From positions 1 through 53,710 of the forward strand of contig CAJYAD010000025.1 of NCBI GenBank assembly GCA_913064775.1: DNA of 53,710 bases. Reading direction: 5' to 3'. A model generated the notes under the pieces. That model had not been told where the DNA came from. It saw only the letters and a program-made list of their open reading frames with translations, and made no database searches. The stretch is from an uncultured Albidovulum sp. GTDB lineage: Bacteria > Pseudomonadota > Alphaproteobacteria > Rhodobacterales > Rhodobacteraceae. Within the stretch, counting starts at the first letter, position 1; each line of letters starts with the position of its first letter. Position numbers and translations under genes: made by a program. Shown in pieces: positions 19,730-30,450 of this stretch.

Positions 19730-20277
19730 ACCGCCTCATCACCCTGCATCAGCGCAGCTTCGCCAGGGCCGAGGCCACGCTTTCCCCCTGGCTGCTGCCC
19801 ACCCTGGCGCGGCTGATCTTCGCCGGCGTGCTGCTGGTCTATTTCTGGTCCTCGGCGGCCACCAAGCTGGGCGAAGGGCCACTGGGCTTCCTGCAGCCCT
19901 CGGCCGGGGCCTATGCGCAGATCTTCCCGGGCGCGTTCGAGGCCGTGGGCTACGATACCGGCCAGTTGTCGGTCCTGCATTGGGCGATCGCGGTCGCCGG
20001 AACCTGCGCGGAATTCCTGCTGCCCGCGCTGATCGTGCTGGGTCTTTTCACCCGGCTTGCGGCGCTGGGGATGATCGGCTTCATCGCCGTGCAAAGCTTT
20101 GTCGACATCACCGGACACATGGTCGACGCCCAGACGGTGGGGCATTGGTTCGATGGTGATTCGACGGCGCCGATCCTGGATCAGCGCGCCTTATGGTTGC
20201 TTTTGCTGGTTCTTCTGGTGCTGCGCGGCGGTGGGCCCTTTTCCCTGGACCGCCTGTTTTCGCGGCGCCGGGACTAA
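19726..20277 (+). CDS. DoxX-family membrane protein
   Basis: 183 aa with four predicted membrane helices, at about 25-45 (LARLIFAGVLLVYFW), 85-108 (WAIAVAGTCAEFLLPALIVL), 110-130 and 150-170 (LWLLLLVLLVLRGGG). DoxX family members are common last genes of bufferin operons and are thought to serve redox or membrane functions in the pathway. The exact role is unknown. The ATG overlaps the bufC stop. The 3' end overlaps the convergent gene at 20274 by 4 nt. Confidence 0.88.
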   Translation: MNRLITLHQRSFARAEATLSPWLLPTLARLIFAGVLLVYFWSSAATKLGEGPLGFLQPSAGAYAQIFPGAFEAVGYDTGQLSVLHWAIAVAGTCAEFLLPALIVLGLFTRLAALGMIGFIAVQSFVDITGHMVDAQTVGHWFDGDSTAPILDQRALWLLLLVLLVLRGGGPFSLDRLFSRRRD

Positions 20278-20633
20278 TGCGGATCGGGCTGCTGAGCGGC
20301 GATCGCCAGGATCCCGCCCAGCCCGCACATCGCGATCGGGAACATGGTGAAGACGTTGAAGCCAAAGCCGTAGAACATCCCCACCGCCGAGACCAGAAGC
20401 AGCCCCCCGGCCATCATGTTGCGCGACCGTGCCATCGCGCCCCCGGCAATCGCCAGGATCGGGGCAAGAAGGCTAACGACCCGTATTAGTTGAGGATTGT
20501 TCACCTGGTGCGCAAGATCGCCGACATCATTGCCGAACATGTCGATGAACACCGTGTAGCCGTAGCCGAAGAATCCGACGATCATTCCCCAGATCCCTCC
20601 GATGATCCCAAGGATCAAAGCCGCATTGCGCAT
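20274..20633 (-). CDS. Hypothetical four-span membrane protein
   Basis: 119 aa, nearly all hydrophobic, with about four helices (ALILGIIGGIWGMIVGFFGY; LLAPILAIAGG; MAGGLLLVSAVGMFYG; PIAMCGLGGILAIA). The Gly-rich N-terminal helix pattern is seen in small DUF4064-like membrane proteins, but I do not assign a family. I chose the ATG at 20633 because GGAGG sits 8 nt upstream. An ATG eight codons earlier lacks such a site. Convergent with doxX. Confidence 0.7.
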   Translation of the reverse strand: MRNAALILGIIGGIWGMIVGFFGYGYTVFIDMFGNDVGDLAHQVNNPQLIRVVSLLAPILAIAGGAMARSRNMMAGGLLLVSAVGMFYGFGFNVFTMFPIAMCGLGGILAIAAQQPDPH

Positions 20634-20729
20634 CCGGCGCCCTCCACGATGTGTCACGCCGATATAGGCGCGTGCACGGCCCGGGCAAAGCCCTTCCGGC
20701 GACCTGTCGCGATGTCATTCAATGTTTTC

Positions 20730-20758
20730 TTGATTTTCGTTGCGCTTTTGGCATGATT
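20730..20758 (+). promoter_or_regulatory. Predicted sigma-70-type promoter of cspA
   Basis: TTGATT (20730-20735) and ATGATT (20753-20758) with the optimal 17-base spacer. Transcription would begin near 20765 and give an approximately 115-nt leader before the cold-shock gene, as expected for csp mRNAs with temperature-responsive leaders. Confidence 0.55.
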
Positions 20759-20881
20759 TTTCCTGTGACAACAGACTTTCTGCGCGACCGCCTCCTGTTT
20801 CAGGCAGCCGGAAGACCCGAAGGACCTGGCTGCACGGCCCACGGCAATACCGCCGGGGGAAACGAGAGATGGAGTGAGGCT

Positions 20882-21088
20882 ATGCCAACAGGCACCGTGA
20901 AGTGGTTCAACAGCACCAAGGGTTTTGGTTTCATCGCGCCCGACGATGGCGGCAAGGACGTGTTCGTCCACATCTCCGCCGTCGAACGCGCGGGGCTCCA
21001 GGGCCTGAATGACAACCAGAAAATCGGCTACGAATTGCAGGCCGGGCGCGACGGACGCTCTTCGGCGGGCGACCTCAAGCTGCTCTGA
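20882..21088 (+). CDS. cspA: Cold-shock domain protein CspA-like
   Basis: 68-aa single cold-shock domain that binds RNA and single-stranded DNA. RNP1 (KGFGFI) and RNP2 (VFVHI) are intact within GTVKWFNSTKGFGFI and KDVFVHISAVERAGL. A 274-base gap follows, in which I see no gene. The neighbouring leader and promoter are described separately. Confidence 0.95.
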   Translation: MPTGTVKWFNSTKGFGFIAPDDGGKDVFVHISAVERAGLQGLNDNQKIGYELQAGRDGRSSAGDLKLL

Positions 21089-21362
21089 ACCCCGTCGACA
21101 TCCCGTCCGACGCGAAACCGTGGCGGACGGGGTGCCGATGCGATGCCGGGTCAGGCCCAATCTGCGGACCAGTCTGCGGGCCAGCGTGCATCCCGGTACG
21201 CGGCTCGGTATGTGATCCGGGCCGTGTTGCCTGATGCGACCGGCAGCCTCGCGACAGGGTGATCGACCAGGCGTCCTGACGGCGCTTGGCCAGGGCTTTG
21301 GCGCTTGTCCCGGCACGGCGGACGCCCTACCTCAGGGCCAAGCCGTAGCAGGGAGATCAGCG

Positions 21363-21956
21363 ATGTGGAATGAGCGTTACGCCAGCCAGGACTATCTTTT
21401 CGGAACCGAACCCGCCGCCTTCCTGAAGCGCGAGGCCGGGCGCCTGACCCCGAAATCGCGGGTGCTGGCCGTGGCCGATGGCGAGGGGCGCAATTCCGTC
21501 CACCTTGCCGGTCTTGGCCATGACGTGCGCGCCATGGACGGCGCGGCCAACGCGGTCGAAAAGGCCCGCAAGCTGGCCGCCGAGCGCGGCGTATCCGCCA
21601 GTTTCGAGGTTGCCGACATCACCACCTGGGATTGGGCGCCCGACAGCTATGACGCGGTGGCCGCGATCTTCATCCAGTTCGTCGGCCCCGAAGCGCGGCG
21701 CCAGATCTTCGAAGGCATCACCCGGACGCTGAAGCCCGGCGGGCTGCTGCTGCTACACGGCTACACGCCGAAGCAGCTGGAATTCGGCACCGGCGGGCCG
21801 AAGGTGCTGGAAAACCTCTACACGCCCGAACAGCTGCGTGCCGAACTGCCCGGCCTGACCATCGAGCGGCTAGAGGCCTATGAGGCCGATGTCGACGAGG
21901 GCAAGGGCCATTCCGGCCGCTCGGCACTGGTCGATTTCATCGGCCGCAAGCCCTAG
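21363..21956 (+). CDS. SAM-dependent methyltransferase (TehB-like)
   Basis: 197-aa class I methyltransferase. The N-terminus MWNERYASQDYLFGTEPAAF is typical of the TehB/thiol-methyltransferase group. Motif I is VLAVADGEGRNSVHLA, the acidic motif II is DVRAMDGAANAVEKA, and the LKPGGLLLLHGY motif lies near residue 125. The substrate is unknown, with tellurite, thiols or small metabolites possible. The ATG at 21363 follows GCAGGGAG. An upstream in-frame ATG at 21234 would add unrelated sequence. Confidence 0.85.
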   Translation: MWNERYASQDYLFGTEPAAFLKREAGRLTPKSRVLAVADGEGRNSVHLAGLGHDVRAMDGAANAVEKARKLAAERGVSASFEVADITTWDWAPDSYDAVAAIFIQFVGPEARRQIFEGITRTLKPGGLLLLHGYTPKQLEFGTGGPKVLENLYTPEQLRAELPGLTIERLEAYEADVDEGKGHSGRSALVDFIGRKP

Positions 21957-22019
21957 GCGCGCCGCGCCGCCGGCCCAAGGATGCTGGACGGCCCCCTGCC
22001 GCTCGGCTAAAGGCCGGAC

Positions 22020-23390
22020 ATGGCGCAGGAACGGACATTCCGGGCCGAGATGCGGGCGACCCTTTCGCTGGGTCTGCCGCTGGTCGGGGCAAACTTGGCG
22101 ACGATGGCGCTGGGGATCACCGACACGGTGATGCTGGGCTGGTATTCGGTACCGGCCCTGGCCGCCAGCACGCTGGGGTTTTCCTTCTATTTTCTGCTGT
22201 TCATTCTGGGCAAGGGCTTCTCTGCCGCGGTGATGCCGATGGTCGCCCAGGCGGCCTCTGGCGGCGACGAGACCGAGGCGCGGCGGGTCACCCGCATGGG
22301 GCTGTGGCTGTCGCTCGGCTTCGTCGCGCTGGCGATCCCGGTGACCTGGTTCTCGGGGCCGATCCTGCTGGCGATGGGGCAGCAGCCGAAGCTGGCGGCG
22401 CTGACGCAGGACTATCTGCGGATCTTCGGCTTCACCATGCTGCCGGCGCTGCTGGTGCAGGTGCTGATCAGCTTCCTCGCCGCGATGGAGCGCGCCCAAA
22501 GGGTGCTTTGGACCAGCCTCGCCGGCGCGATCGTGAACGCGGGGCTGGATTACACGCTGATCTTCGGCAAGTTCGGCCTGCCCGCGCTGGGGCTGCAAGG
22601 CGCCGCCATTGCCTCGGTCACCACGCAGACGCTGATCTTCCTGGTCGTCGCGGGCTTTGCCACCCTGCCGCGCGAGATGCGCCCCTATCAGCTGTTCGTG
22701 CGCTTCTGGCGGCCCGACTGGTGGGCGCTGGCGCAGGTCTTCCGGCTGGGACTGCCGATCGGATTGACGAGCCTCGCCGAAGGCGGGCTTTTCAGCGCCT
22801 CGGCGCTGATGATGGGCTGGATCGGAACGCTGGCGCTGGCCGCGCACGGGATCGCGCTGGAGATCGTCTCGCTGACCTTCATGGTGCATGTCGGCCTGTC
22901 GAGCGCGGCCACGGTGCGCGCCGGTCGCGCCCAGGGGCGCCGCGACGCGCGGGCGCTGCGGCTGGGCGCGGCGGCGGCGGTGCTGCTTTCGGGGGTATTC
23001 GGGCTGATCTCGGTCACGGTGATCGTGCTGATCCCGCATCAATTGCTGGGGCTGTTCATCAATCCCACCGATCCGCTGAAGCCGCAGATGATGATGGTGG
23101 GAACGCAGCTTTTGATGGTGGCGGCGTTGTTCCAGATGGCGGATGCGGCGCAGGTGATGGCGCTGGGGCTGCTGCGCGGGATCCGCGACACCAGGGTGCC
23201 GATGCTTCAGGCCGGGGTCAGCTATTGGCTGATCGGGATGCCCGCGGGCTATCTGCTGGCCTTCCCGCTGGGTCTGGGCGCGGTGGGCGTCTGGTTCGGG
23301 CTGGTCGTGGGCCTGACGGTGGCGGCCATCCTGATGATGCGCCGGTTCTGGCGCCTGGCCCCCCGCCCCGAGGCGGCGCCGCTGCCCTGA
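22020..23390 (+). CDS. MATE-family efflux transporter
   Basis: 456 aa with 12 predicted membrane helices in two MatE halves (N-terminal LGLPLVGANLATMALGITDT, C-terminal LGLPIGLTSLAEGGLF). It belongs to the NorM-like branch, which exports cationic drugs in exchange for Na+ or H+. Its second half keeps the internal pseudo-repeat. It stands alone, 63 nt after the methyltransferase stop, with no regulator next to it. Confidence 0.93.
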   Translation: MAQERTFRAEMRATLSLGLPLVGANLATMALGITDTVMLGWYSVPALAASTLGFSFYFLLFILGKGFSAAVMPMVAQAASGGDETEARRVTRMGLWLSLGFVALAIPVTWFSGPILLAMGQQPKLAALTQDYLRIFGFTMLPALLVQVLISFLAAMERAQRVLWTSLAGAIVNAGLDYTLIFGKFGLPALGLQGAAIASVTTQTLIFLVVAGFATLPREMRPYQLFVRFWRPDWWALAQVFRLGLPIGLTSLAEGGLFSASALMMGWIGTLALAAHGIALEIVSLTFMVHVGLSSAATVRAGRAQGRRDARALRLGAAAAVLLSGVFGLISVTVIVLIPHQLLGLFINPTDPLKPQMMMVGTQLLMVAALFQMADAAQVMALGLLRGIRDTRVPMLQAGVSYWLIGMPAGYLLAFPLGLGAVGVWFGLVVGLTVAAILMMRRFWRLAPRPEAAPLP

Positions 23391-23450
23391 AGCGCGGACC
23401 GAGCAGGGCGCGTAGCGGGGCGACACCGGGGCCGGACTACCCGAGGCCGT

Positions 23451-25585
<2,135 letters not shown>

Positions 25586-25589
<4 letters not shown>

Positions 25590-25861
25590 CGGACCCCGTT
25601 GAGTCCCGCCTGAAACGGCTGAAAATGCGTTCCTGGCGGCGCGGCACGAAAGAGATGGACATGATCCTCGGCCCCTATGCCGATGCTCATCTGGCCGGGA
25701 TGGAGGCCGCACGGCTGGACCTTTACGAGGTGCTGCTGGAGGAAAACGATCAGGATCTTTACCCCTGGATCAGCGGCCAGACCGCGCCGCCGGAGCGGCT
25801 TGCCCCGCTTCTGGCCGAGATCGGCACCTTCGCCCGCGCCCGGCTGCGGCCCACCGTCTGA
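25586..25861 (+). CDS. sdhE: FAD assembly factor SdhE
   Basis: 91-aa SdhE/Sdh5 family protein that promotes covalent flavinylation of succinate dehydrogenase SdhA. The family motif RGTKEMD (equivalent of the RGxxE flavinylation motif) is at about 19-25, and the five-helix fold segment LDLYEVLLEENDQDLYPWI is intact. ATGA overlap with the XRE gene. A GC-rich inverted repeat (CCGGGGC and GCCCCGG) follows the stop. Confidence 0.93.
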
Positions 25862-25972
25862 CGCCATCCGCGGCCCCCGGGGCGGGAAACGGCCCCGGAC
25901 AGCAGATCATTTAACCCAATCTTTCCGTTTTGCCGTCAGCCTTGTGCGGTGAGAGCGGACGGAGTTGGCGCG

Positions 25973-26470
25973 ATGAGTATGCATGCACAGGGGGTGCATG
26001 ACCCCCGACTGGGGTTCATGGAGGGCTATCTTGAAAGCCTGTCATTGATCGAACGTCTGCACCGGCTTTTGCTGGACGTCATCAAGGACGAGTTCGAGCG
26101 TTTGGGCCTGTTGGAAATCAACGCAGTCCAGGCGCTGCTCTTGTTCAACATCGGCGACAATGAGGTGACCGCGGGGGAGCTGAAATCCCGCGGCTATTAC
26201 CAGGGCTCGAACGTCAGCTACAACCTGAAGAAGCTGGTCGAGCTGGGCTATATGCATCACCAGCGCTCGGAAGTGGATCGCCGTTCGGTCCGTGTGCGGC
26301 TGACTTCGCAGGGCCAGGAAATCCGCCGCGTGGTGACCGAACTGTTCCAGCGCCAGGCCGTCGGACTGGATGCGCGCGGGGTGATGGGGCTGGACGGGAT
26401 TGACCGCTTCAATTCGGCGCTGAAGCTGATGGAACGCTACTGGGCCGATCAGATCCGCTATATCTACTAA
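25973..26470 (+). CDS. ldtR: MarR-type regulator LdtR
   Basis: 165-aa winged-helix MarR-superfamily regulator closely resembling LdtR of Liberibacter and other alphaproteobacteria. The diagnostic run includes LSLIERLHRLLLDVIKDEFE, INAVQALLLFNIGDNEVTAG and GSNVSYNLKKLVELGY. LdtR controls L,D-transpeptidase and osmotic or cell-wall stress genes. The ATG at 25973 has GGAG nine bases upstream. No target gene is adjacent. Confidence 0.9.
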   Translation: MSMHAQGVHDPRLGFMEGYLESLSLIERLHRLLLDVIKDEFERLGLLEINAVQALLLFNIGDNEVTAGELKSRGYYQGSNVSYNLKKLVELGYMHHQRSEVDRRSVRVRLTSQGQEIRRVVTELFQRQAVGLDARGVMGLDGIDRFNSALKLMERYWADQIRYIY

Positions 26471-26513
26471 GGGGTTGCCCGCCGGGGGCCTGACCAACGC
26501 GTCCGCCCATGAC

Positions 26514-26966
26514 CTAGTTGGTCTTGCGCCCGGGCGCGATCGGCAAGGGCGTGACCTGCAGGCCCTCTTCCAAAAGCTCCTTGACCTCGTCGAGCCGCGC
26601 CTCGCCATGGATGATGCGGTCTGGCGCCTCGCCGCCATGGATCGCGCGGGCTTCGCTGGCAAAGCGCGCGCCCACATATTCGGAATTCTCGGCCAGATGC
26701 TTGCGCAATGCCTTCAGCGCGGCTTCCATCGGATGAGACGTCACCGAGAGCGGCCGCGAACCGGCGTCATCAGGCTTGGGCACCTCCGCCGCCGCGGCCC
26801 TGCCGGGCCGGACCGAGGGCGCCATCAGCATCTTGTCGACCTTTGAGATGCCGCATTCGGGGCAGGCGATCCTGCCGGTACGCAACAGCGCATCATACGC
26901 CTCGGCCGAGGCGAACCAGCTTTCAAAGCCGTGGTCGTTCGCACATTTCAGCGCGTAGCGGATCAT
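26514..26966 (-). CDS. DUF1178 family protein
   Basis: 150-aa DUF1178 protein. The N-terminal MIRYALKCANDHGFESWFAS with a first Cys/His pair, and IACPECG with a second Cys pair, suggest a small zinc ribbon over residues 8-40. A variable Pro/Ala linker follows, then a conserved helical C-terminus (EAALKALRKHLAENSEYVGA, then ARAIHGGEAPDRIIHGEA). The biochemical function is unknown. It lies downstream of the NUDIX gene on the same strand. Confidence 0.9.
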   Translation of the reverse strand: MIRYALKCANDHGFESWFASAEAYDALLRTGRIACPECGISKVDKMLMAPSVRPGRAAAAEVPKPDDAGSRPLSVTSHPMEAALKALRKHLAENSEYVGARFASEARAIHGGEAPDRIIHGEARLDEVKELLEEGLQVTPLPIAPGRKTN

Positions 26967-27014
26967 CCGTCATCTCCGTCAGACGGGCTAAACTTAAGCC
27001 CTGGCGCGCAGAAT

Positions 27015-27569
27015 TCAACTTGCCTTCTTCGACCCGCTGGCCTTCTCGCCCGTCTTCCCCAGCACTTCGGGAAACTCGCGCAAAAGCGCGCGCAACTCGG
27101 GCTCATCAACTTTCTGGGCCGCCTTCTTTGGGCTGAACCAGCGGCGCCGGCGTTCTTCGCGTTCGGGGAAGTCGTCGACCAGCTTGCTCACCCGGATCGG
27201 ATAGACGGCGACCACGCAGGGCACTTCGTTGGCCCGCTGCGGACCAAGCAGCTTGATGTAGGAATAGAGACCGGCACAGGCTTCGCTGACCTTGCCGTTA
27301 ACGCCCGCCTCTTCATAAGCCTCCTGAAGGGCGGTCTCGCTGGGGCCGAGGCCCTTGATCGGCCACCCCTTGGGAATGATCCAGCGCCCGGTCTCGCGGC
27401 TGGTGACCAAAAGCACCTCGATCTCGGCCGTGCCGTGCGCGCGGCGCCAGCACAGCGCACCGTATTGGGTCCGCGGCGTGAAATCGCCGGCTTCGCCGTC
27501 TCCGGCAGCCACTGCGATCGCCTTCCGCGCCTTTTGCGCGGGGATGTTCGTTTTACCTTCGTATGACAT
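27015..27569 (-). CDS. NUDIX hydrolase
   Basis: 184 aa. The NUDIX box is GLGPSETALQEAYEEAGVNG, close to GX5EX7REUXEEXGU (with REU as AYE). It sits in a domain with VLLVTSRETGRWIIPKGWP, typical of the diphosphoinositol-polyphosphate/diadenosine phosphohydrolase branch. Lys-rich N- and C-termini flank the domain. Likely cleaves nucleoside diphosphate-linked or polyphosphate compounds. The downstream DUF1178 gene is 48 nt away. Confidence 0.92.
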   Translation of the reverse strand: MSYEGKTNIPAQKARKAIAVAAGDGEAGDFTPRTQYGALCWRRAHGTAEIEVLLVTSRETGRWIIPKGWPIKGLGPSETALQEAYEEAGVNGKVSEACAGLYSYIKLLGPQRANEVPCVVAVYPIRVSKLVDDFPEREERRRRWFSPKKAAQKVDEPELRALLREFPEVLGKTGEKASGSKKAS

Positions 27570-27801
27570 GCGTTTCTGTGTGCCTGATTTCGGTTCTGCG
27601 CCGTTTTTGTCTGCTCGACAGTATCATATATAGCCTTTCGGGAAATAATGCACAACGCTCTGCCCCATCAGACGGGCCGAACCGGCGTGCGAAACGCGGC
27701 ATTTGATAGAAAAATCCGCGAAAATTGGCAGCCATGGCGCGGCGGCGGGGCAAACCGAGGCGCTGACCGCAGTTGACGGGCGGCGCCCGCCCGCGGCGCG
27801 C
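27570..27801. other. 232-base gap with no gene seen
   Basis: The gap holds the upstream region of the NUDIX gene and the downstream end of the secreted hypothetical gene. Near 27776 a GGGCGGCGCCCGCCC run can fold into a short hairpin that may end the minus-strand transcript. I see no repeat, RNA or further coding sequence. Confidence 0.4.
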
Positions 27802-28290
27802 CTACACCCCGGCGGTGTTCCCCGGGCATTGCAGCGGCTTGGGACTATCGCGCACTTCGATGGCTCCGGTGCCGCCCGCCTGCCCGCCGCCCGGGGTCGG
27901 CAAGGCGTTTTTGCCGACGGTGCCCAGGAATTGCGCCCGCAGCCCGCCCGGCTCGCGGTAGAAATGCCAGCAATCGGGCGCCGCGCCACTGCCTTGATAG
28001 AGAAAGCAGATCCGCCCGTTCGAGGCCGGGAACCAGTGCCCCCGACGGCAAGGCTGGCCCAGAAAGGCCCAGACGACCTGATGGCTGGACAGGTAGCGTT
28101 CGGCCCCGTAGGGCGTCTTGCCGATTTCATAATAGAGCGTCTTGCCCGCCACATAGGACGCGAACGCCTGGGCGGACATGGGTGTCGCCCCGGCGCCGGC
28201 AGCCATCCCCGCGAAACCAGAGGCGACCCAGGCCGCCAGAACCAACGCGCCGATCCTCCGACCGGGCAAGAAAGCGGTGGCGCAACGCAT
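27802..28290 (-). CDS. Secreted hypothetical protein
   Basis: 162 aa with a Sec signal peptide (residues about 1-35, RIGALVLAAWVASGFAGMAA). The mature domain starts MSAQAFASYVAGKTLYYEIG and continues with GAERYLSSHQVVW, four cysteines likely disulphide-bonded (CRRGHWF, ICFLYQG, DCWHFYRE, LQCPG) and aromatic residues. This layout resembles small periplasmic proteins of Rhodobacterales of unknown function. The ATG has an excellent AGGAGGTCTC site. Confidence 0.8.
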   Translation of the reverse strand: MRCATAFLPGRRIGALVLAAWVASGFAGMAAGAGATPMSAQAFASYVAGKTLYYEIGKTPYGAERYLSSHQVVWAFLGQPCRRGHWFPASNGRICFLYQGSGAAPDCWHFYREPGGLRAQFLGTVGKNALPTPGGGQAGGTGAIEVRDSPKPLQCPGNTAGV

Positions 28291-28512
28291 GAGACCTCCT
28301 CCCCGAGTCGATTGGGCAGAGCCAGTGCCTGAGGTTTGCAGATTTGCCCCCTTGCCGCCAGCCCCAGCAGTTGCGGCGGATTTTCGCAGGAAAGAACGGG
28401 CGAACCGTGGCGACGGTGGCATTGCGGGGCAGAGCAGCACCTGGAGGTGCGGAAAAAAGTCACCCTTACCCTCTTGCGGCGCGCACGACGCTTGGATAAA
28501 CACCGCGCACGT

Positions 28513-28587
28513 TGGGGCGTAGCCAAGTGGTAAGGCATCGGTTTTTGGTACCGTGTACCGTAGGTTCGAATCCTACCGCCCCAGCCA
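28513..28587 (+). tRNA. tRNA-Gln (TTG)
   Basis: Cloverleaf visible: acceptor TGGGGCG pairs with CGCCCCA; D-arm GCC-AAGTGGTAA-GGC; anticodon loop TTTTGGT giving TTG; T-arm GTAGG-TTCGAAT-CCTAC; discriminator G and encoded CCA at 28585-28587. The mobile island starts within 200 nt downstream, so its 3' end is a possible integration site. I found no second copy of the tRNA 3' end inside the window. Confidence 0.97.
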
Positions 28588-28771
28588 GACACTTCCCGAA
28601 TTCACCGCCGGCCCACAGTCACGCGCAATAGCCGCGCGTTTCCAGGCACTTACGCACCGCCCTTTCCGACAGAGACGCACCGGCGCGCGGACCAGCGCCC
28701 GATTTCAGGCGCAAGTCTCCGTTTGCGATTCCGGCGGTACGAGTTTGGGGAATGTGAGGTGTCGCGCTGCG

Positions 28772-29926
28772 TCAGAGGGCGCCGAATAGAACGCGCTGTT
28801 CCGACCAGAGCGCGGGGAAACCCGTCTTGATCAGGTAGTCAGAGGTGAGCCCGACAGGCTGTTCGCCAGCCACGATGGCGTTGAGAACATCCGGCGCCAG
28901 CAGGGCGAGATCGACGATATCCTGAACCCGACGCTTCGAGGTGCCTTCCGCCTCCGCGATCTCGGAGTAGGTCTGTCCTGCAAAGATGCAATCCAACCAG
29001 CGGCGTGCCCTGGCAATGTTCTGCACCAGCCGCCGATCCACTTCGGCGGGCGCGTCCCCGAGATGCAGCTTTACCTCGACGCCGCGCCGGCGCATCCGGA
29101 ACAGCGCCTCAGTGATGAGGGCATCGGCGCGAAGCCGATCGGGCACGCAGGTCAGAGCCGCGGCCAGCACACCGGCATCCAGCTGCACCCGGATCGCACC
29201 AGGCTTCAGATCGATGCGCTGAACAAGGCCTAAGCAGGTTGCAGAGTTGGCGGCCCCCGCCAGCGTTTCGTTTCCCCGCTCGACCTCGGAGGCCGCGATT
29301 TCCTGAACGAGTCGGGCAGCAGCATCGGGGCGACTCAGTTGTTTGACGATCAGCGACCTAACCAGCCCCTCCAGCTGGTCGGCCGGCAGACGCCAGGCAT
29401 CGGGATGCCGCCCGCTGCGATCCGTTACCAGCCGCCGGGAGATATAGTAACGCAGCCGCTTGCCCTGCTTCCGGCTATGGCTCGGCGTCAGCCGGTCTCC
29501 CGTCTCATCGAAGAGCTTGCCCGCGAGGGGAGATTGCAGAGATGTTGTCCGGCGCCCCCTGCCCTTCGCAGCGCCCTCCTGCAACAGGACCTGAACGCGC
29601 TCCCAGAGCTCGGGATCGATGATCGCCGGATGCTGCCCCGGGTGAACCTTGCCCTTGTGACGGATACGACCGGCATAGAGCGGATTGCTCAGGAGATGAT
29701 AGATATGACCGCGGTCCATCAGCGTGCCGCCCGACACCCTGCCCCCGGCCCGTTCCCGTCGCCGCGACCGGAGATCAAGCCGGTCCGCCTGCGCCTTCAC
29801 CTCCCGGACGCTGCCCAGTTCGATGTAGAGGTTGTAGATCGTTCGGACCGTCTCAGCCTCGACCGCGTCGACTGGCTCCAACCGAAGTGGCTCTTGAAGC
29901 GTACGGTGGTTCGCACCACTGGGCAC
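28772..29926 (-). pseudogene. Serine recombinase remnant lacking catalytic domain
   Basis: Large serine recombinase C-terminal part. The Recombinase domain starts at VEAETVRTIYNLYIELGSVR and continues with GHIYHLLSNPLYAGRIRHKG. A zinc-ribbon-like part follows, then a C-terminal HTH (AEAEGTSKRRVQDIVDLALL). The N-terminal resolvase domain with the catalytic serine is absent. Coding similarity stops near 29880, where an IS110-type fragment begins on the other strand, so the apparent ATG at 29926 lies inside foreign sequence. The gene is therefore almost certainly inactive. Confidence 0.85.
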
Positions 29927-29985
29927 GACTGCTGAGCGGGTATGGCCACCAGGTGCGGTTGATCCCGCCGCAATATGTGAAGCCG
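29881..29985 (+). mobile_element. IS110-family transposase fragment
   Basis: The frame from 29887 reads VALEAYGGSHHWARLLSGYG followed by HQVRLIPPQYVKP, the conserved mid-N-terminal block of IS110/IS1111 transposases. Both sides are cut: upstream is the recombinase remnant, downstream (from about 29986) the sequence is unrelated. No complete insertion sequence remains. Confidence 0.8.
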
Positions 29986-29989
29986 GACA

Positions 29990-30403
29990 ATGCGGCTCCC
30001 GGCGAGCGGTCCGTACGCCGGCGTCTGGCAGTGCCGGGCGATCGCTGCTTGGCTCGGTAGCCAGATTTCAGAAGGCGACGGCCTATCGGGGGAGATTCAC
30101 CCTGATGGTTTCCGGGGGGAGGTTCTTGGTCGCCCAGGATTTGCCGCCACCCCTCAGCAACGTCTTGACCTGCGCCCGCCGGCAAGCGTCAGTCCGGCTT
30201 TGGCCCGCGAACCGCACACCGACAGCGCCGACGCAGTTCAGGCGCTCTTCGCCGAACTGACCGGTCTGTTCGAAGACAGCGCCGAACTAACCGCCGAGGG
30301 CCAGTCCCCTGACCTTTCGCGGGATGAAGCGCAGCGGCTTGCGCGCCGATTGCGCCAACAGCTCGAGGCCGCCGCCGCGCTTCTCGCCCGCCTCGACAGC
30401 TGA
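29990..30403 (+). CDS. Hypothetical small helical protein (start uncertain)
   Basis: Open for 137 aa, but only the last 70 residues look like a natural protein: acidic, helical, with a coiled-coil-like end (ADAVQALFAELTGLFEDSAE, then LARRLRQQLEAAAALLARLD). The upstream half probably reads through a junction with the IS110 fragment, so the original start is uncertain or lost. Convergent with the terminase gene (47-nt gap). No family recognised. Confidence 0.4.
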   Translation: MRLPASGPYAGVWQCRAIAAWLGSQISEGDGLSGEIHPDGFRGEVLGRPGFAATPQQRLDLRPPASVSPALAREPHTDSADAVQALFAELTGLFEDSAELTAEGQSPDLSRDEAQRLARRLRQQLEAAAALLARLDS

Positions 30404-30450
30404 GCCACCACCGGGCTGCAGATACCGCAACCTGTGTCGCCGCGCAGCCA

